Below, in pieces: positions 26,774 to 38,824 of a stretch of DNA of 64,000 bases (its first letter is position 1; the number at the start of each line of letters is the position of its first letter). The notes under the pieces are model-generated. The model was not told where the DNA came from. It did not search any database and worked only from the letters and a program-made list of their open reading frames with translations. The position numbers and the translations under genes were made by a program. The DNA is taken from assembly GCA_005784505.1 (NCBI GenBank), contig VCAZ01000357.1:71884-135883 (forward strand). Reading direction: 5' to 3'. Origin of the DNA: Bagarius yarrelli (lineage: Eukaryota; Chordata; Actinopteri; Siluriformes; Sisoridae).

Positions 26774-27235
26774 CTTTTAAATTCATTTAAATTCATATAC
26801 GGTGAATTCAATAAAAGTTCCAATATCAAGCTTTAGGCCACGCCCCCTAACTGCAGCTAGTTTTCTTCCTATCCTAAATCAGGGCAGTGAGTTTCAGGGT
26901 GTCCCTCAGGGGTTTAAATTCTGGCCACTTCACATTGCTAATATATAATTATATTTGTTAGTAATAAAATTACAAATTTTAAAGAATAATTAATCGGGCT
27001 ATTAAATCGGCTATTAAAATCATATTGTTTTCATTAACTATAAACAAAAGTAACGATTATTTGGATTATTATTAATACTTAATACTATAAAATAAAGAGA
27101 AAAAGGAATCTGAAATCGAATTAAATCAAACAATATCGAACCACAGACACCATCATACAGTTACATTAAAGCGTTTTAGTGAAACTCATGTTTCACCTTT
27201 ACCAGCCAATCAGAAACATGTGCCAATTTAAACAG
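26231..27235. other. Unique non-coding DNA with one CA tract
   Basis: (CA)n lies at about 26743-26771. No gene is supported. Confidence 0.5.
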
Positions 27236-27360
27236 GAATTTCCTGCCTGTCTGTCTGTCTGCCTGTCTGTCTGTGTGTCTGCCTGTCTGTGTGTGTCTGT
27301 CTGTCTTTTATGGGTTTTTTTACATACATTTTTGGAGAAACAAAATTAAGAAGTATGAAC

Positions 27361-27398
<38 letters not shown>

Positions 27399-27400
27399 GT
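27236..27400. repeat. CTGT and GT simple repeats
   Basis: CTGT/CTGC tetranucleotide tract at about 27241-27306, then (GT)n at about 27361-27399. Confidence 0.9.
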
Positions 27401-28248
27401 GTTTGTACTGCATGCTGTCTTTTCTCTGACACACGTTTGATGTAAATGTTTGTCATTTGTGCCGCAGGTGCTGGAGGAGGGCGAGACATTTCCCCAAGCG
27501 GACTGAGGGAATAATCAGCTCTATTAGCACTGGGATGAAACAACAGAACAGCTGTGTGCTTTTCTTTCCATCCACTTTTCCGTCTCAAAGCCGAGTGTGT
27601 GTTCTGCTGTTTAAACACGGCTCGTCTGTCATCTCTCCGTGTCATCGGTGTGGAGCTCCTGGACGGTGCAGAGAAGGAATAAATCACGAATCAGGAGATG
27701 AATCAACCACACGGAGTTCCAGCTGTCTGTCTGAAGGTGATTCTTCTCCTCCATCAGCACCACCCCAGAGAGGTGTATTCCCCTCATACCACAGCGACAG
27801 TTACAGCTAGAACCGAATGATTAATGAACCACATCATCTGTCTGTAAGTTCTATGCATCTGTCTGTCTGCCTGTCCGTCTTTCTACCCATTTTTCTGTCT
27901 GTCTGTCTCGCTGTCTGTTTGTTATACTCTGAACACATTAAGTGTGAGACAGGTCACCTTTTAATTCTCTCTTTCTTTCTAGAAGCTGTTGCCCAGGAAT
28001 GGGTCTGTCTGTCTGTCTCTCTGTCTGTCAGAGGAATGTCTGAGCTTCACCCTGCTGTGAGGTGAGACAGGTTTAAGCGTCTGTGCAGCAGGGAGTCTGA
28101 GGTAGAGCGAGTTTTGGATTAAAGCTCCATCTGACAGATAGCAGAGCCTGAAAACTCCAGAACCCGTCTGTTCCACACACACGCCTCAGGAGAGACACAC
28201 AGCACAGTGAGAGAGGACACCACATGCCACAACCATTACACCTACTGT

Positions 28249-28281
<33 letters not shown>

Positions 28282-28345
28282 TGAAGATTATTACAAATAA
28301 ACAGTTCAGCTTTAATTCATTCATACAAAAAAAACAGTTAAAGGT
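27401..28345. other. Mostly unique DNA with CTGT tracts
   Basis: CTGT-rich stretches lie at about 27835-27920 and 28000-28030, and (CA)n at about 28250-28279. A 117-residue open frame at 27457-27810 lies in non-repetitive DNA, but it has no recognisable domain and no visible splice context, so I do not call it a gene. Confidence 0.5.
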
Positions 28346-28432
28346 TGGGGGCCTTTCTCAGGGGCCCGAGAGTGGCAGCGTTGAACTCACAACCTTCTGA
28401 TCATTAGACCAGAACCTTAATGTTTGAGCTTT
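28346..28432 (-). mobile_element. SINE fragment, minus strand
   Basis: GGGGGCCTTTCTCAGGGGCC, then GTGGCAGCGTTGAACTCACA and ACCTTCTGATCATTAGACC, is the reverse complement of the SINE body and tRNA-like B-box region. Both ends are missing. Confidence 0.55.
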
Positions 28433-28439
28433 TTGTTTT

Positions 28440-28465
28440 TAACAAAACCATCTGTGTGTGTGTGT

Positions 28466-28507
<42 letters not shown>

Positions 28508-28622
28508 TGTGTGTGTGTGTGTGTGTGTGTTTTCCATTCCTTTCATAAAAACTAGAATTGGGAAAACACTGTTTTGTAAGTGAACACACACTTGTGAATT
28601 TTGAAAAGACAGAGCCAAAAAC

Positions 28623-28671
<49 letters not shown>

Positions 28672-28849
28672 GCTCGAGAGACAGAGAAGAAGATGAATGA
28701 ACAGACATTTTTCCCTCCACCCCCCGTGTGTTTGATGTTTAGCATAAAAGTGCAATAAAGAGAATATTAAACACACATACTGTTTATTCAGCGAGCAGAT
28801 CTAACGCAGTCGAACGTATTTCCTATCCAGCTTACACCCTGGTGCAATG

Positions 28850-28907
<58 letters not shown>

Positions 28908-29100
28908 GATTTGTTAGATGCTGCTTTTAGCTCAGCCATCTGTGCAGCAGAATCTACAGCGTTGGGACCCGAATGCAGTCATCGTGAGAGGATCGGTTGT
29001 GTATGTGTGTGTGTGTGTGTATATATATAAATATATGTGTGTGTGTATGTGTTTAACATGTGTCTGTGTCTCTATGTGTGTGTGTGTGTGTGGTGTTGTC
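28440..29100. repeat. Microsatellite cluster (GT, GACA, GT)
   Basis: (GT)n lies at about 28453-28530, GA/GACA repeat at about 28620-28690, (GT)n at about 28851-28905, and GT/TATA-mixed tracts at about 29000-29095. No gene is supported between them. Confidence 0.85.
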
Positions 29101-29835
29101 TATACCGTATACCATTTTTAAATAAATCCTGTGTTAATTAATGTATTGACTGTAAACACAAGCAGATTTTTACATTCTGGTCAAAATAGAATCCACAGAG
29201 GAAAAGCGAAGACACAGTGAAGTACAGCAGGACGTCCCAGTGAGAACCAGAAACACAGAAACACAAGGAAATAATCTGCTGGAACCGAAACAAACACACA
29301 CAGAATAAAAATGTAAAAAAAACCTTGAGATTTATGCAGTGAGAACTGGGAAAGTCATGAGCTTCGTCCTCAGATCGTTTTCTGGCAGACGGTTTAGTCA
29401 GTATGTCCCAGATGAACTATTTGTGTTGTTCTTTTGATAAAAAAAAAATCTAAAGTCGAATGAAGAAGTGGGCAGTGAATTGCTTTAACAGTGGCCTCGT
29501 TTAAGGTGGACAGAAAAGTGTGGACATCCTGGAATCATCCGAGCAGAAGTTCGTCCAGTTGTTAGCTGATGGGGACGTGGCTGGAGATGTAGATTTATTA
29601 GGACATCCTCATGTCTGTGTCACTGTCTGACTCTCTTCCTCTAGTGCTCATGTCATAGGCGGTCCTGTCAGAGTCGTTAACACCATGAACATCATTCTTC
29701 TCCTTTACATCATCATAAACATTCTGATGACATTTCCTTTCTTTCTTTCTTTCTTTCTCTTTATTCTGCTCTACAGGACATTATCTACAGTATAAACACA
29801 CACACACACACACACACACTGCTTTCAGAGATGTA
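29101..29835. other. Unique non-coding DNA
   Basis: A short TTTC tract lies at about 29737-29760 and (CA)n at about 29797-29819. No gene is supported. Confidence 0.5.
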
Positions 29836-30175
29836 GTGATAGGGAAGGCAAGGCAGGCGGTGCACTGGAGGCCCTTTGTTTTAAGGAGGCCCCCAACAGC
29901 TGGAAATGTCATTATTAATATAACATGGAGATATATACCTAGCAAACCACCCCACCCCCCACCCCCCGTGGAGCCCCCTCGCACGTTACGCTGCATGTGC
30001 TTCTTATTCCTGAGGCGTCGGCCCCGTTTTCAAACTAGCACAGCGCTTATTCCAGCGTTTGCTAATTTAAACATGGAGAGGACTTCTCTTATCCGTCTGC
30101 CAGCCAGGAGAGGAAAAAAGTGAGAAGAGGAGGAGAAAAAGAGGAAAGCGGACAGCGGTGAATAATGGAGAGAGG
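29836..30175 (+). mobile_element. Possible hAT-type DNA transposon 5' fragment
   Basis: GC-rich start with GGAGGCCC words is followed at about 30090-30165 by sequence encoding, with a frame break, a Leu-Pro-Ala start and then a Lys/Arg/Glu-rich stretch. This resembles the N-terminal S-G-A-x-K-R-K-K-K-x-E-E-E-E-K-R segment common to hAT-derived zinc-finger transposases. No catalytic domain follows. The assignment is tentative. Confidence 0.3.
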
Positions 30176-30545
30176 ATTAACTTAAGGAACATTATATGAC
30201 ACACAAATGTTAACGTTATTAATTCCATCCTGATTATTTGTTAAATGAATCAGTGATAATAGTTCAGTTCATCGTCGTGTTACTGGGAAGCGGGATAGCG
30301 TGCAGGTTGCGTGCAGGTTAGCGCGCAGGTTAGCGCGCACATTAGCGTGCAGGTTACACGTAGCAGCAGTAGCTGGATTATATCATATTTATAAGAGACA
30401 ATTAGTTTCTGTAAATATATAAAGTTTGGTGTGCATCTTTAAGACTGGATTGTACAGAATTGTTTCTTCTGCTGTAAAGATAAAGATGAATATTTTATTG
30501 AATATATTCTTTGTTTTAAATAACTGATGTTCTTTCATGCGTGTT
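30176..30545. other. Unique DNA with a short GC-rich direct repeat
   Basis: At about 30296-30360 the words GCGTGCAGGTT and AGCGCGCAGGTT repeat five times with a period of about 14-15 bp. No gene is supported. Confidence 0.5.
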
Positions 30546-31085
30546 TTGGATCCCACTGAGGCCGAGCCATATTATAGGTGCAGTTTATTTACAACGTGAA
30601 AAGACAATAAACATAAACTAAACAAGACTCGACCCGACCTGACTTAGCATAACTTAGCTTAGCACTAGCACACACATAAACAAAACAATATACATTAACT
30701 TGACTAATTCAAACATGACTTGACTTAGCTGGACAGACTCACGATAGCGGTACAGGGACAAACAAAATCCAAGACAAAGACAAAGGAAAACACAAGGGCT
30801 ATATATATACATAAGACTGACCAATGGGAACATGCCACATGGACACATGACAAGGAACACATGAGGAACAAAGATCATGTGACACAGGACAAGACTGTGG
30901 TAAACAAGGCATGTTCAAAAACATGAACAAAACATGACAGATAACCATGAGACATAAACAACTGATATAAACATAAAACAGGAACCAAACAAGAACTAGA
31001 CACACAATATATATATATAGTTAACAATGACATATTAGCATAAAAAAGATGATGATTTCCTGGGGCCCAAACTTCATCATGGTTC
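30546..31085. mobile_element. Possible dispersed repeat
   Basis: The stretch from CCCACTGAGGCCGAGCC to about 31020 is rich in ACATGAC/ACATAAACA words and has AATCCAAGACAAAGACAAAG, AAACACAAGGGCTATATATA and GACCAATGGGAACATG. It looks like dispersed repeats I associate with fish genomes, possibly an LTR or DNA element in reverse. I cannot name it. Confidence 0.3.
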
Positions 31086-31770
31086 ATCTGCTGTCACCCG
31101 GATGTCCATGTGAACAGTCTTGTTTCTCTTAATGTTTCTTTCTAACATCGTTTTAGGGATTACTGTTAGGAATATCTTTTCCACCGCGGCTGCAGGTTCG
31201 ATCGTTAGGACGAAATATAAACTTAATTGTAAATTTGTTGTCTACACTCACTGTGCAAGTTTTAGAAGAATTTATCTTTGAGGTGATAAACTACAGTAAT
31301 CATTCATTCAGATTCTATTGTTGGGATTAGCTTTCCAGACAAATGTTAGCTTTTTCTTTGCTAGCGTTACTTTAGATTTTCGATTAGATTCCGACAGCTG
31401 ATTGGTTTAAAGATGCTAAATTGGCTTTTCTTTGCTAGATTACCATTGAAATGCTAGTTTAGCATTAGTTTAACTGCTAGTTGTCTCGGTTGGTGTATAA
31501 ACAGTCGACAACATTTAAAATGGATTAAATGAATCTGTCCTAAAATAATGATGGTGTTATTTTGGTTTTAGGAAAACTTTAATGAAAGATCCACTGGATC
31601 CACTTCAGATGTTGATCCACTTCAGATGTTGATCCATTAGTGCATTGATGTCAATGCAGTTTTTCTTTAAAGCTTCTTCCAGATCTGGTGTTAAAAATGC
31701 TAAACAAATAAAACAGAATCCGAATCCACATGTTTAATACTTCCGCTTTGTAAGACTATTTACGACTTCT
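31086..31770. other. Unique DNA upstream of galnt9
   Basis: No gene is supported. CACTTCAGATGTTGATCC is duplicated side by side near 31600-31635. Confidence 0.5.
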
Positions 31771-32560
31771 GATTTGCATATTTATGACTTGTTAGTGACG
31801 TCGTCGCGCGTGCTGGAGCAGGCAGCGCGGATTAGGGCGGGAAGAGAGGAGAGCGCGCAAGTAAAGAGCCGCGTCGCTGTCAGTGCGCGAGCTCCGCACA
31901 TCGCCTCAGAGTGACGGGTTTTATTCTCCGCAGTTTCCTGAAGAAAAAGGGGGAAAATACGATGTTTTTTTATTAATTTATTTATCACATCTTTGTATAT
32001 TGCGCGAGCTTCGTGAGGGGGTAAAGATATGGTCGTTTTCTCCGACCGTAAAGGAGGGATGGAGCCTTAAAAAAGGAGGATGCTGATGCTAACGGTGAAG
32101 CTGCGAATGGAGAGCGGAAAATCCTCACCAGACTGATTAATTTATTAAATCTCGTCTGATTTGTGCTGAAGGAGACCGATAAATAAACCCGCTGCTGTTT
32201 TGGGGCTGTTTCTGTGTGATGGAGCTGTGAGGGGGTCGATGAGCTCGGAGATGATGCAGCTGTGCGGTTTAAGGCACAATGGAGGCTAAAGAGGGAAAAT
32301 CCTGAGGTAAAAATCATCAACACTCAGTAATAAACACCTTCCTTAATTTTCTCTCACACTTTTAACATGGATTTACACGTTATTTCGTTAAAACAGGCTA
32401 CGGAAATGACCTGTCACCATCATCACCATCATCATCTTCTTCATCCTGATCATCTGATCCCAGAGACGCTGAAATCGCACCGAATCTAATCGGACCGGAT
32501 CGGATCGCATCGGATCTCCTCTGCGGATCGCTGGTGGTTCCATTTGATTGATTTTCCTCA
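31771..32560 (+). promoter_or_regulatory. CpG-rich promoter and 5' leader of galnt9
   Basis: CpG density rises sharply from about 31796 and stays high into exon 1, unlike the AT-rich DNA upstream. A perfect octamer ATTTGCAT (31772-31779) and a near-consensus CRE, TGACGTCG (31796-31803), sit just before the CpG-rich block. The transcription start is not visible. Several upstream ATGs lie in the interval, so part may be a 5' leader intron or may contain short upstream frames. The boundary is inferred. Confidence 0.5.
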
Positions 32561-32798
32561 ATGGCTGCCGCACGGAAAATTAAAACTTTGCTGACGGTGA
32601 ACATCCTGGTTTTCGTCGGTATCGTCTTGTTCTCGGTTTACTGCCGGATCCAGGACCGGTCCGAAGAGCTCGTGCAGCTCGGGAGGTCAGCGGAGGCGCG
32701 CGCTCGGACCCGACACGGCAAAGTTACGGACACGGAGCGGCAGTCCATCCTGCAGAGACTGGAGAAGCTCGAGGACGTGGTGTACAACCAGCTTAACG
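32561..32798 (+). CDS. galnt9: galnt9 coding exon 1 (cytoplasmic tail, membrane anchor, stem start)
   Basis: Encodes the first 79 residues plus one base of the next codon. A short basic N-terminus (MAAARKIK) is followed by one membrane segment at residues 9-27 (TLLTVNILVFVGIVLFSVY), as expected for a type II Golgi enzyme. A charged stem then ends in LEKLEDVVYNQLN, a hallmark of the GALNT9/17 subgroup. By family knowledge GALNT9 is a brain-enriched UDP-GalNAc:polypeptide transferase starting mucin-type O-glycans on Ser/Thr. The start ATG has G at +4 but T at -3. It is chosen because the protein begins at the same place as vertebrate GALNT9. The donor is G|GTATGC. The frame is intact with no sign of decay, and codons are GC-rich in the CpG island. 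A gene of the galnt17 subgroup is the alternative, but the anchor sequence fits GALNT9 better. Confidence 0.92.
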
Positions 32799-33861
32799 GT
32801 ATGCGCGTGCGTTCACATCCCTCACACACCGTTCGGTCTAGTGCAGTTTAATTCTGCAGAACCGGAGTCTGTCCATCCTGCGGTGAGGTGAGCACATCCA
32901 TCACACCTTCACACCGCTGACTGTGATGTGCTGTAGGGTTCAGGAAACTGCAAAAACCTGGAAGAATCTCATTAAGAATTTCACTCGGAATTTTATAGCT
33001 GTGTAATTGAGAGGTAAAGTTTCGGCGTTCTTTTACTTAAGAACCTTTAACATGCTGTGATGTGGCGCTTTAATGCTTATCTCTACCTGCTCAGGTGTCT
33101 GAACCGTGATCAGTATTTATTCTGGAATGAAATACCCGTTCTTCTCTTTTATTTCAATCTGTGTTCACTGACACACGTTACCCACAATTCCTTTAGTCGT
33201 GTCTTCATGATAGAGTGACGCACGGGGAACAAACCCCTGTGTGCTGATTACAGAGGATATTTTTCCACTCGTCTCAGAGTTTCTGTTTATTCAGGAACCG
33301 CAAAACATTTCTGGTTCTGTGTCTAGTTTTCCGGTCCCAAACCCCTGCTGGTCCCCAGTGGGAACCGACAGCTTCCACCACAGGGCGCAGTTTGAGTGGC
33401 GTCCTTTTAGAGGCAATAAATGAAGGAAAAGAATTAAATTCATCAGTTTATTAGTGATGGACAGAAGAGGTCAACAATCCTCACCATCAGGACCGGCAGG
33501 CAAATCCTACGATAACAATAATTAGAAAGTAGAACCAGGTAAAAGCAGGTGTGAGGAGTTAGTGAGGGACTGGCAACCTCAGAGTTTACCTGAAATGACT
33601 GACAAATAAGAAATAAAACGGGGATTTAAACATGAGACAGCAGGAGATTCTGCTCACATGTTGGTGATGTAGCGGGTTCTGCGCCCTGCCAGTGCAAACA
33701 CCAGGCCGGAACCGGCCCCAGTGGAAAAGCGGTCATAGACACCGGACTCTGATTCAGTGGCGTTTTAGTCCTTTAGCTGTCTTCGTCTGTGGGATCCACT
33801 GTAACAGATCCTGCTGTCACTTTAACACCACTGACAGTGTGATCATTACATCCATCACTAC
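32799..33861 (+). other. Start of galnt9 intron 1
   Basis: Unique non-coding DNA after the exon 1 donor. No second coding exon is seen here. Confidence 0.5.
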
Positions 33862-34020
33862 GTAGGGAAGTGGTAGCACAGTGCTTAAGGTGTTGGACTG
33901 CTAACTGGAAGATTGTAGGTTCGATTCCAAGTTGCCACTGCTGGGCCCTGATCGAGGCCCTTAAACCCCATTTGCTCAGCTGTATAAATGAATAAGGGCG
34001 TCTGGTAAATGCAGTAACTG
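33862..34020 (+). mobile_element. tRNA-derived SINE, near full length, plus strand
   Basis: A tRNA-like head has the A-box style GTGGTAGCACAGTGCTTAAG and the B-box GGTTCGATTCC. The body follows with CACTGCTGGGCCCTGATCG and AGGCCCTTAAACCCC, and the 3' end is GGCGTCTGGTAAATGCAGTA. It is the clearest SINE in the window and serves as reference for the other fragments. Too diverged for a functional tRNA. Confidence 0.75.
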
Positions 34021-34302
34021 TAGGAAGTCGAGCTGTTGTTCTCACTAAACAGCACTGTAATGTTGCAGTAATGTTAGTGTAACACTGGATCTCACTGAAG
34101 GCAGAATAAAACTGTTCCACGATAAACCTGAAGGGGGAGTATTTTTCTATTTAACGTCATTGTAACTGTGATCACACCAACATCAGCTTTAAAAAACACC
34201 AGAATCAAACACCAAAAACCTCATCAACTATACTGAGTTTACCAAAAATATCCATAAACTGCTTATGGTTTATTTAATGTGATTCAGTGCAGATGTTTCG
34301 TT

Positions 34303-34338
<36 letters not shown>

Positions 34339-34430
34339 TAGGTATCATCATTCATTTAATCAAAGCTTCACTATAAATATTATAAACGTATAAACCTGAT
34401 GATGGGACAGGACAAGGTCAGAGACATGAT
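34021..34430. other. Intronic DNA with one CA tract
   Basis: (CA)n lies at about 34304-34334. Nothing else is recognised. Confidence 0.5.
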
Positions 34431-34480
34431 ATTTACATTCCGTCCTAATCCAGAGCGACTTACATTCATCTCGTTATTTT
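34431..34480 (-). mobile_element. Outer SINE, minus strand, 3' part
   Basis: CCAGAGCGACTTACATTCAT is the reverse complement of the SINE 3' body. It stops at 34480 where a plus-strand SINE begins, and resumes at about 34642. Confidence 0.55.
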
Positions 34481-34640
34481 AGCGGAAGTGGTGGCTCATG
34501 GTTGAGGTGTTGGACTACCAACCCGAAGATTGTGGGTTCGATTCCCGGCTCCAACAAGCCGCCACCGCTGAGCCCCTGCGTGAGGCCCTTAACCCCTGAT
34601 TGCTCACTTATATATAAATGCTGAAAATGTAAAGTATTTC
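34481..34640 (+). mobile_element. Inner tRNA-derived SINE, plus strand
   Basis: Head AGTGGTGGCTCATGGTTGAG, B-box GGTTCGATTCC, body CACCGCTGAGCCCCTGCG and AGGCCCTTAACCCCTGATTG, and a tail ending near CTGAAAATGTAAAG. It splits a minus-strand SINE, so it is the younger insertion. Confidence 0.7.
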
Positions 34641-34780
34641 GGCCAATTTAGCAGTTAAGGATTGAGGGCCTGGCACAGGGGCCCATTGGTAGCCTGACGG
34701 TAGTGGTAATCGAACCTATGATCTGGATTTCAATTGGTGGTCCAAAATCTTAACCACTGAGCTAAGGAAAAACGGTGGTG
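34641..34780 (-). mobile_element. Outer SINE, minus strand, 5' part
   Basis: AGGGCCTGGCACAGGGGCCC, TAATCGAACCTATGATC (reversed B-box) and CTTAACCACTGAGCTA (reversed A-box) complete the element begun at 34431. Confidence 0.65.
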
Positions 34781-37539
34781 GAACACGTTCCTTCAGAATG
34801 GTGAGATGGATGATGTAATTAACTTCACCGTCATTTCTGACACATTCACACGAGCAATATCATTTTTTTAATTTATACATGTCTTTCAGGGACTCAAGGA
34901 CACAGACACAGATACACCTCATAATATAAAGCAGCCCGACAGCAAAATGATAGAAGAGAAAGAAAAGCAAATAAAGAGAGCAGAAATAAAAAAAAATGCG
35001 TCTCTTTATTCCCCCAATTAACAGCCGAGGTCGATTCAGCAGACACAGTAAACACTAAAACTACAGCCGAATTATTCTTTAACACGTCGCTTGTTTAACC
35101 CTCTGATATCCCACATCACAGGGGACAAAAACCCCCAAATGTGTAATGACTCTGCAGTCATTCAGCGTCAGCCGCATTTCTGTGTGTTGTTTTTACAGTG
35201 TTTTAGGTCCGATGAGGGTTTTTATCTTTCTGGGCTAAAAAAAGGGGCTAAAATATCTTTCAGGGACGTCCCTATTAAAATACACTCACCTGATATTATA
35301 TTATTATTCACACACACACACACACACACACAGAAATCTTTCTTTACTGTAGGAAAGTAAACAAAAGCTGCTCTTTTAGCACACTGTGTGACTTTTGTGT
35401 TGGTAAGTGTGAAATCTTTTGCTCTCGTCTGTAACCATGTTGTGTATTTTTTTGGTGCAGCTGCAGAAAAATAAAGGATCAGTGAGTCAAGTGTTGGACT
35501 GCTGATCGGATAATCACGACCGTCAGCTGTGACTGTAAATACAAAACGAGATAAATGTGCGTCATTCTGGATACACACCCGAATGTTAATTAACCCTAAC
35601 CACTACTGCCAAAGTGTGGGAGTGAAACCATTAGCCAACATTAATGAAAACATCAACAATTAAACAACTGGCAATAAAATATTTTTGTAGTTGAATAATT
35701 CTTTAATCCCAACTTAATTTATATAATGGCCTGCAATAGCACAGTTTAACCAGTGGGGCGCTGTAGCACAAGCCTGTCATTTAAGCTCCCACACGCAGTC
35801 CTATAAGAACACGTCGAAGTGTAACCAAAGCCGAGTGAGTTTTACCAAATCTGTATGTGTAAAGACACGAATATAATCATGGCTTAGTCTTAAATTCTTT
35901 ATCAGAGATAATAAAAAACCTCTGATAAAACCACACAGTCTTATTTACGGTTAGACAAATAAATGTAAATATGTTCTTCAAGCTTTTCTCTCGATCACCA
36001 ATTAAACACAACTGAAGTGACAGCAGTGAGAACGCAGAAGGGAAAAATCATCTGATCAGAGCAATGTGATGTTTACAGCAGCCTCACCATCCTCACCATC
36101 AGCATCACTAACGTCCAGTCAGCTCACCACGGTTTCCACTGATTTACACTATTAACAGAATTAAATATAAAAAACAGCAAATTTTACAGAATTAAATATG
36201 AGCAGAAATAACAAAATGAAATATTTATAACGTTGTCACTTTCAGTTGACCTGATTTTAGCACTGAAACCGTGAAGCTACCAGCTACCGAATTATTAGTA
36301 AATACAATCAATAAATACATTAAATTAAAAAATAAATATTTTTTAAAAATTTATAGAAATTTAATGAGACTATAATTGATTGATTTTTTTTTTGTGTATG
36401 ATGATGAAAATGATTTAATTTATATAACTTATCATTTAACTAATTGTATATAATTGTATATTATATTATATATTAATTATATATAATATTTACTATATGT
36501 ATATATATATAGTACAGTATATACCTTCCACTATATACTAATTGTATGTAATATATAACTTATATTACATATTAATTGTGTATAATATATATAGTGTATA
36601 TTATTTAACTAATTGCAAAAGCGGAATAATTAATCAAAGCCTCCTGATTAATCAGGAAAATAATTGCAGCCCAATTTTGAAAAGCTGGTGTGATTTCCTG
36701 GTTTTATTAATGTGTTACACCAGCCAAAACCTAAGAATTTAACTAATTTCCGAATTTTAATTACTGAATAATCAGCTTGTTTGGTTGTGTTTAATGCAAA
36801 CACTAAACACTGCAACACATTTTCTCCGGATATCTTTAGCTGCTCTTTAGCGCACTCGCACTGGCCAGGTGAATGAACACCATAACACTACACATGATGT
36901 GTCCCCCAGAACAGCAGTACAGCAGCACTGAGGACAGGGTAGTTATTTCACTGTGGTTTATGTATGTAGCAGTGGTGGTCAGTCCATACGGGGCGCTGGG
37001 GTGCACCCTCCTCCTCCCCTCAGAGAAGAAAGCTGGTGACCATGTTAACAAGAATATCACCAATTAATAACTCTATAAAAACTTGTAGTTGTACTAATCC
37101 CGTGTTAGTCATAGAAAGTTGTGTAATAAAAAACTGCTTTCTTTTATATGTGTGTGACGCTGGAAAAATGAGTGTGTATGTATTTTCATTTCTGATTCCT
37201 CCTCAGCCCCTCCCCCCTTCTTCTCTTCCAATCTTATAATTATGAGCACAGTGTGCTGAAAGTCTCCTCACTGCAGTCGTTTGGAACGCTTCCATCCAAG
37301 CTTATTGTTATTCCGCAGCAGCGTCAAGTGTGTATGAAGGCGGTCACTCTGTCACTCTAAATCATCCCTTCTGAATTCGAAGGAGAGCCATCTGTTTTCT
37401 TTTCATATAAGTGCAGTCCTGTGGCCCACAGTTTGATGATGACAGTGTTATGGGGAAAAGGGCATGGATAGTTAAAGGATGTAAGGACACGCACGACCCA
37501 CACAACAGCGGTGGACTATAGATAAGATTCAGATATCGT
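34781..37539. other. Intron 1 DNA without recognised features
   Basis: Mostly unique DNA. (CA)n lies at about 35311-35331 and a TATA-rich AT tract at about 36420-36605. No coding exon is recognised. Confidence 0.5.
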
Positions 37540-38215
37540 AAATAGAAAGATGTGTTAATTTGGGACACACCCACACGTGGTGACTGAAATAGATGATGAT
37601 ATTAAAGGAATGTGGATAGTTAAATTGATTTGGGACACACCCACAGTGGACTGATGATGATATTAAATAGGATAAGTGTGATTTGGGACCACCTGATGAT
37701 GATATTAACTGAGGTGGGCCCCCACGTGGTGGACTGATATATGATGATATTAAATAGGATAAGTGTGATTTGGGACACACCCACAGTGGACTGATGATGA
37801 TATTAAATAGGATCTGAAGTGTATATTTGGACACACCCACAGTGTGGACTGATCTGGATATGAAATTTGGAACAATGGGATTAAGTGTGATTTCGGGACA
37901 CACCCACAGTGGACTGATGATGATATTAAAAGAGTGATAGAGGTTGATTTGGGGGACACACCCACAGGGTGAGTGTGATGAGTGATAATAATAGGATAAG
38001 GTTTTAATTTGGACCACACCCACAGTGGACTGATGATGGATATTGATTGTAGGATAGAAAAGTGTGATTCGGGACACACCCCACATGTGACTGATGATGA
38101 TATATTTGAGTCAGTGATAATTTGATTCGGGAGGGAACACACCCACAGTGGACTGATATGATGATAGTGTACATAAGCAGATGATTTTGTACTCACCCAC
38201 AGTGCACTGATAGTG
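37540..38215. repeat. About 50-bp minisatellite in intron 1
   Basis: The unit of about 50 bp contains TTTGGGACACACCCACAGTG, then GACTGATGATGATATTAAA and TAGGATAAGTG. About 12-13 units are present, with variable spacing. Minus-strand open frames are repeat by-products. Confidence 0.95.
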
Positions 38216-38824
38216 TCAGTTGGTTTGCTGAAGCTGAGCGCATGGTGTTCCAGCGAATGTATTTTATATTGTTGGGATATTTTGAGCTCATGCACAGTGA
38301 TGTGATGTGTTGTAATCATGGACTTTGAAGCGAACTCCACTGGTTAAAATTTAAACGGCATTGAGTTACAGCTCACATGAACGTGATGTGTTGTTTTATT
38401 AATTAGGGTATTTAATCTTTCTCAGCAGGGTAGATCTCAGTCCGGAGAGCAGCAGAACTGTAGCGCATATCTCGGCTCGGGGTAATTTAGGGCAGCGCTC
38501 CCGGAGACGTGTCTAAGTCTGTAGGTGAAACGTGAACTATAGAGTGAATACAGCAGATGGCTTCCTCTCCACTACATGAGCTCATCCGCTTCCAATCAAT
38601 GAGACGCGAGACCAGCTTTCTGTATCCCGTCTCCTAAACCACATACCTCCATCCAGGACAGAAGGAGATTCTTATCAGACAGAAGGGAGTTAACCCTCTC
38701 CGGAGAAAACCGATTTCTCTTTATTAAAAGAATCAATGGAAATTTAATTTACAGGCTGTAAAATCAGGACAATCAGAGCTGTGTACTGAAAAAAATGTAC
38801 AGTGGCAAACACTAAGTGATTCTT
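38216..38824. other. Unique intronic DNA
   Basis: No exon or repeat is recognised. Confidence 0.5.

Noticed and set aside
27457..27810. 117-residue open frame in non-repetitive DNA
   Set aside because: No recognisable domain, no partner exons and Ser/Pro/Arg-rich chance composition. Kept only as a note in the region entry.
33862..34640. Functional tRNA genes at the GGTTCGATTCC boxes
   Set aside because: These are SINE heads with long non-tRNA bodies and diverged stems; no clean cloverleaf or terminator is seen.
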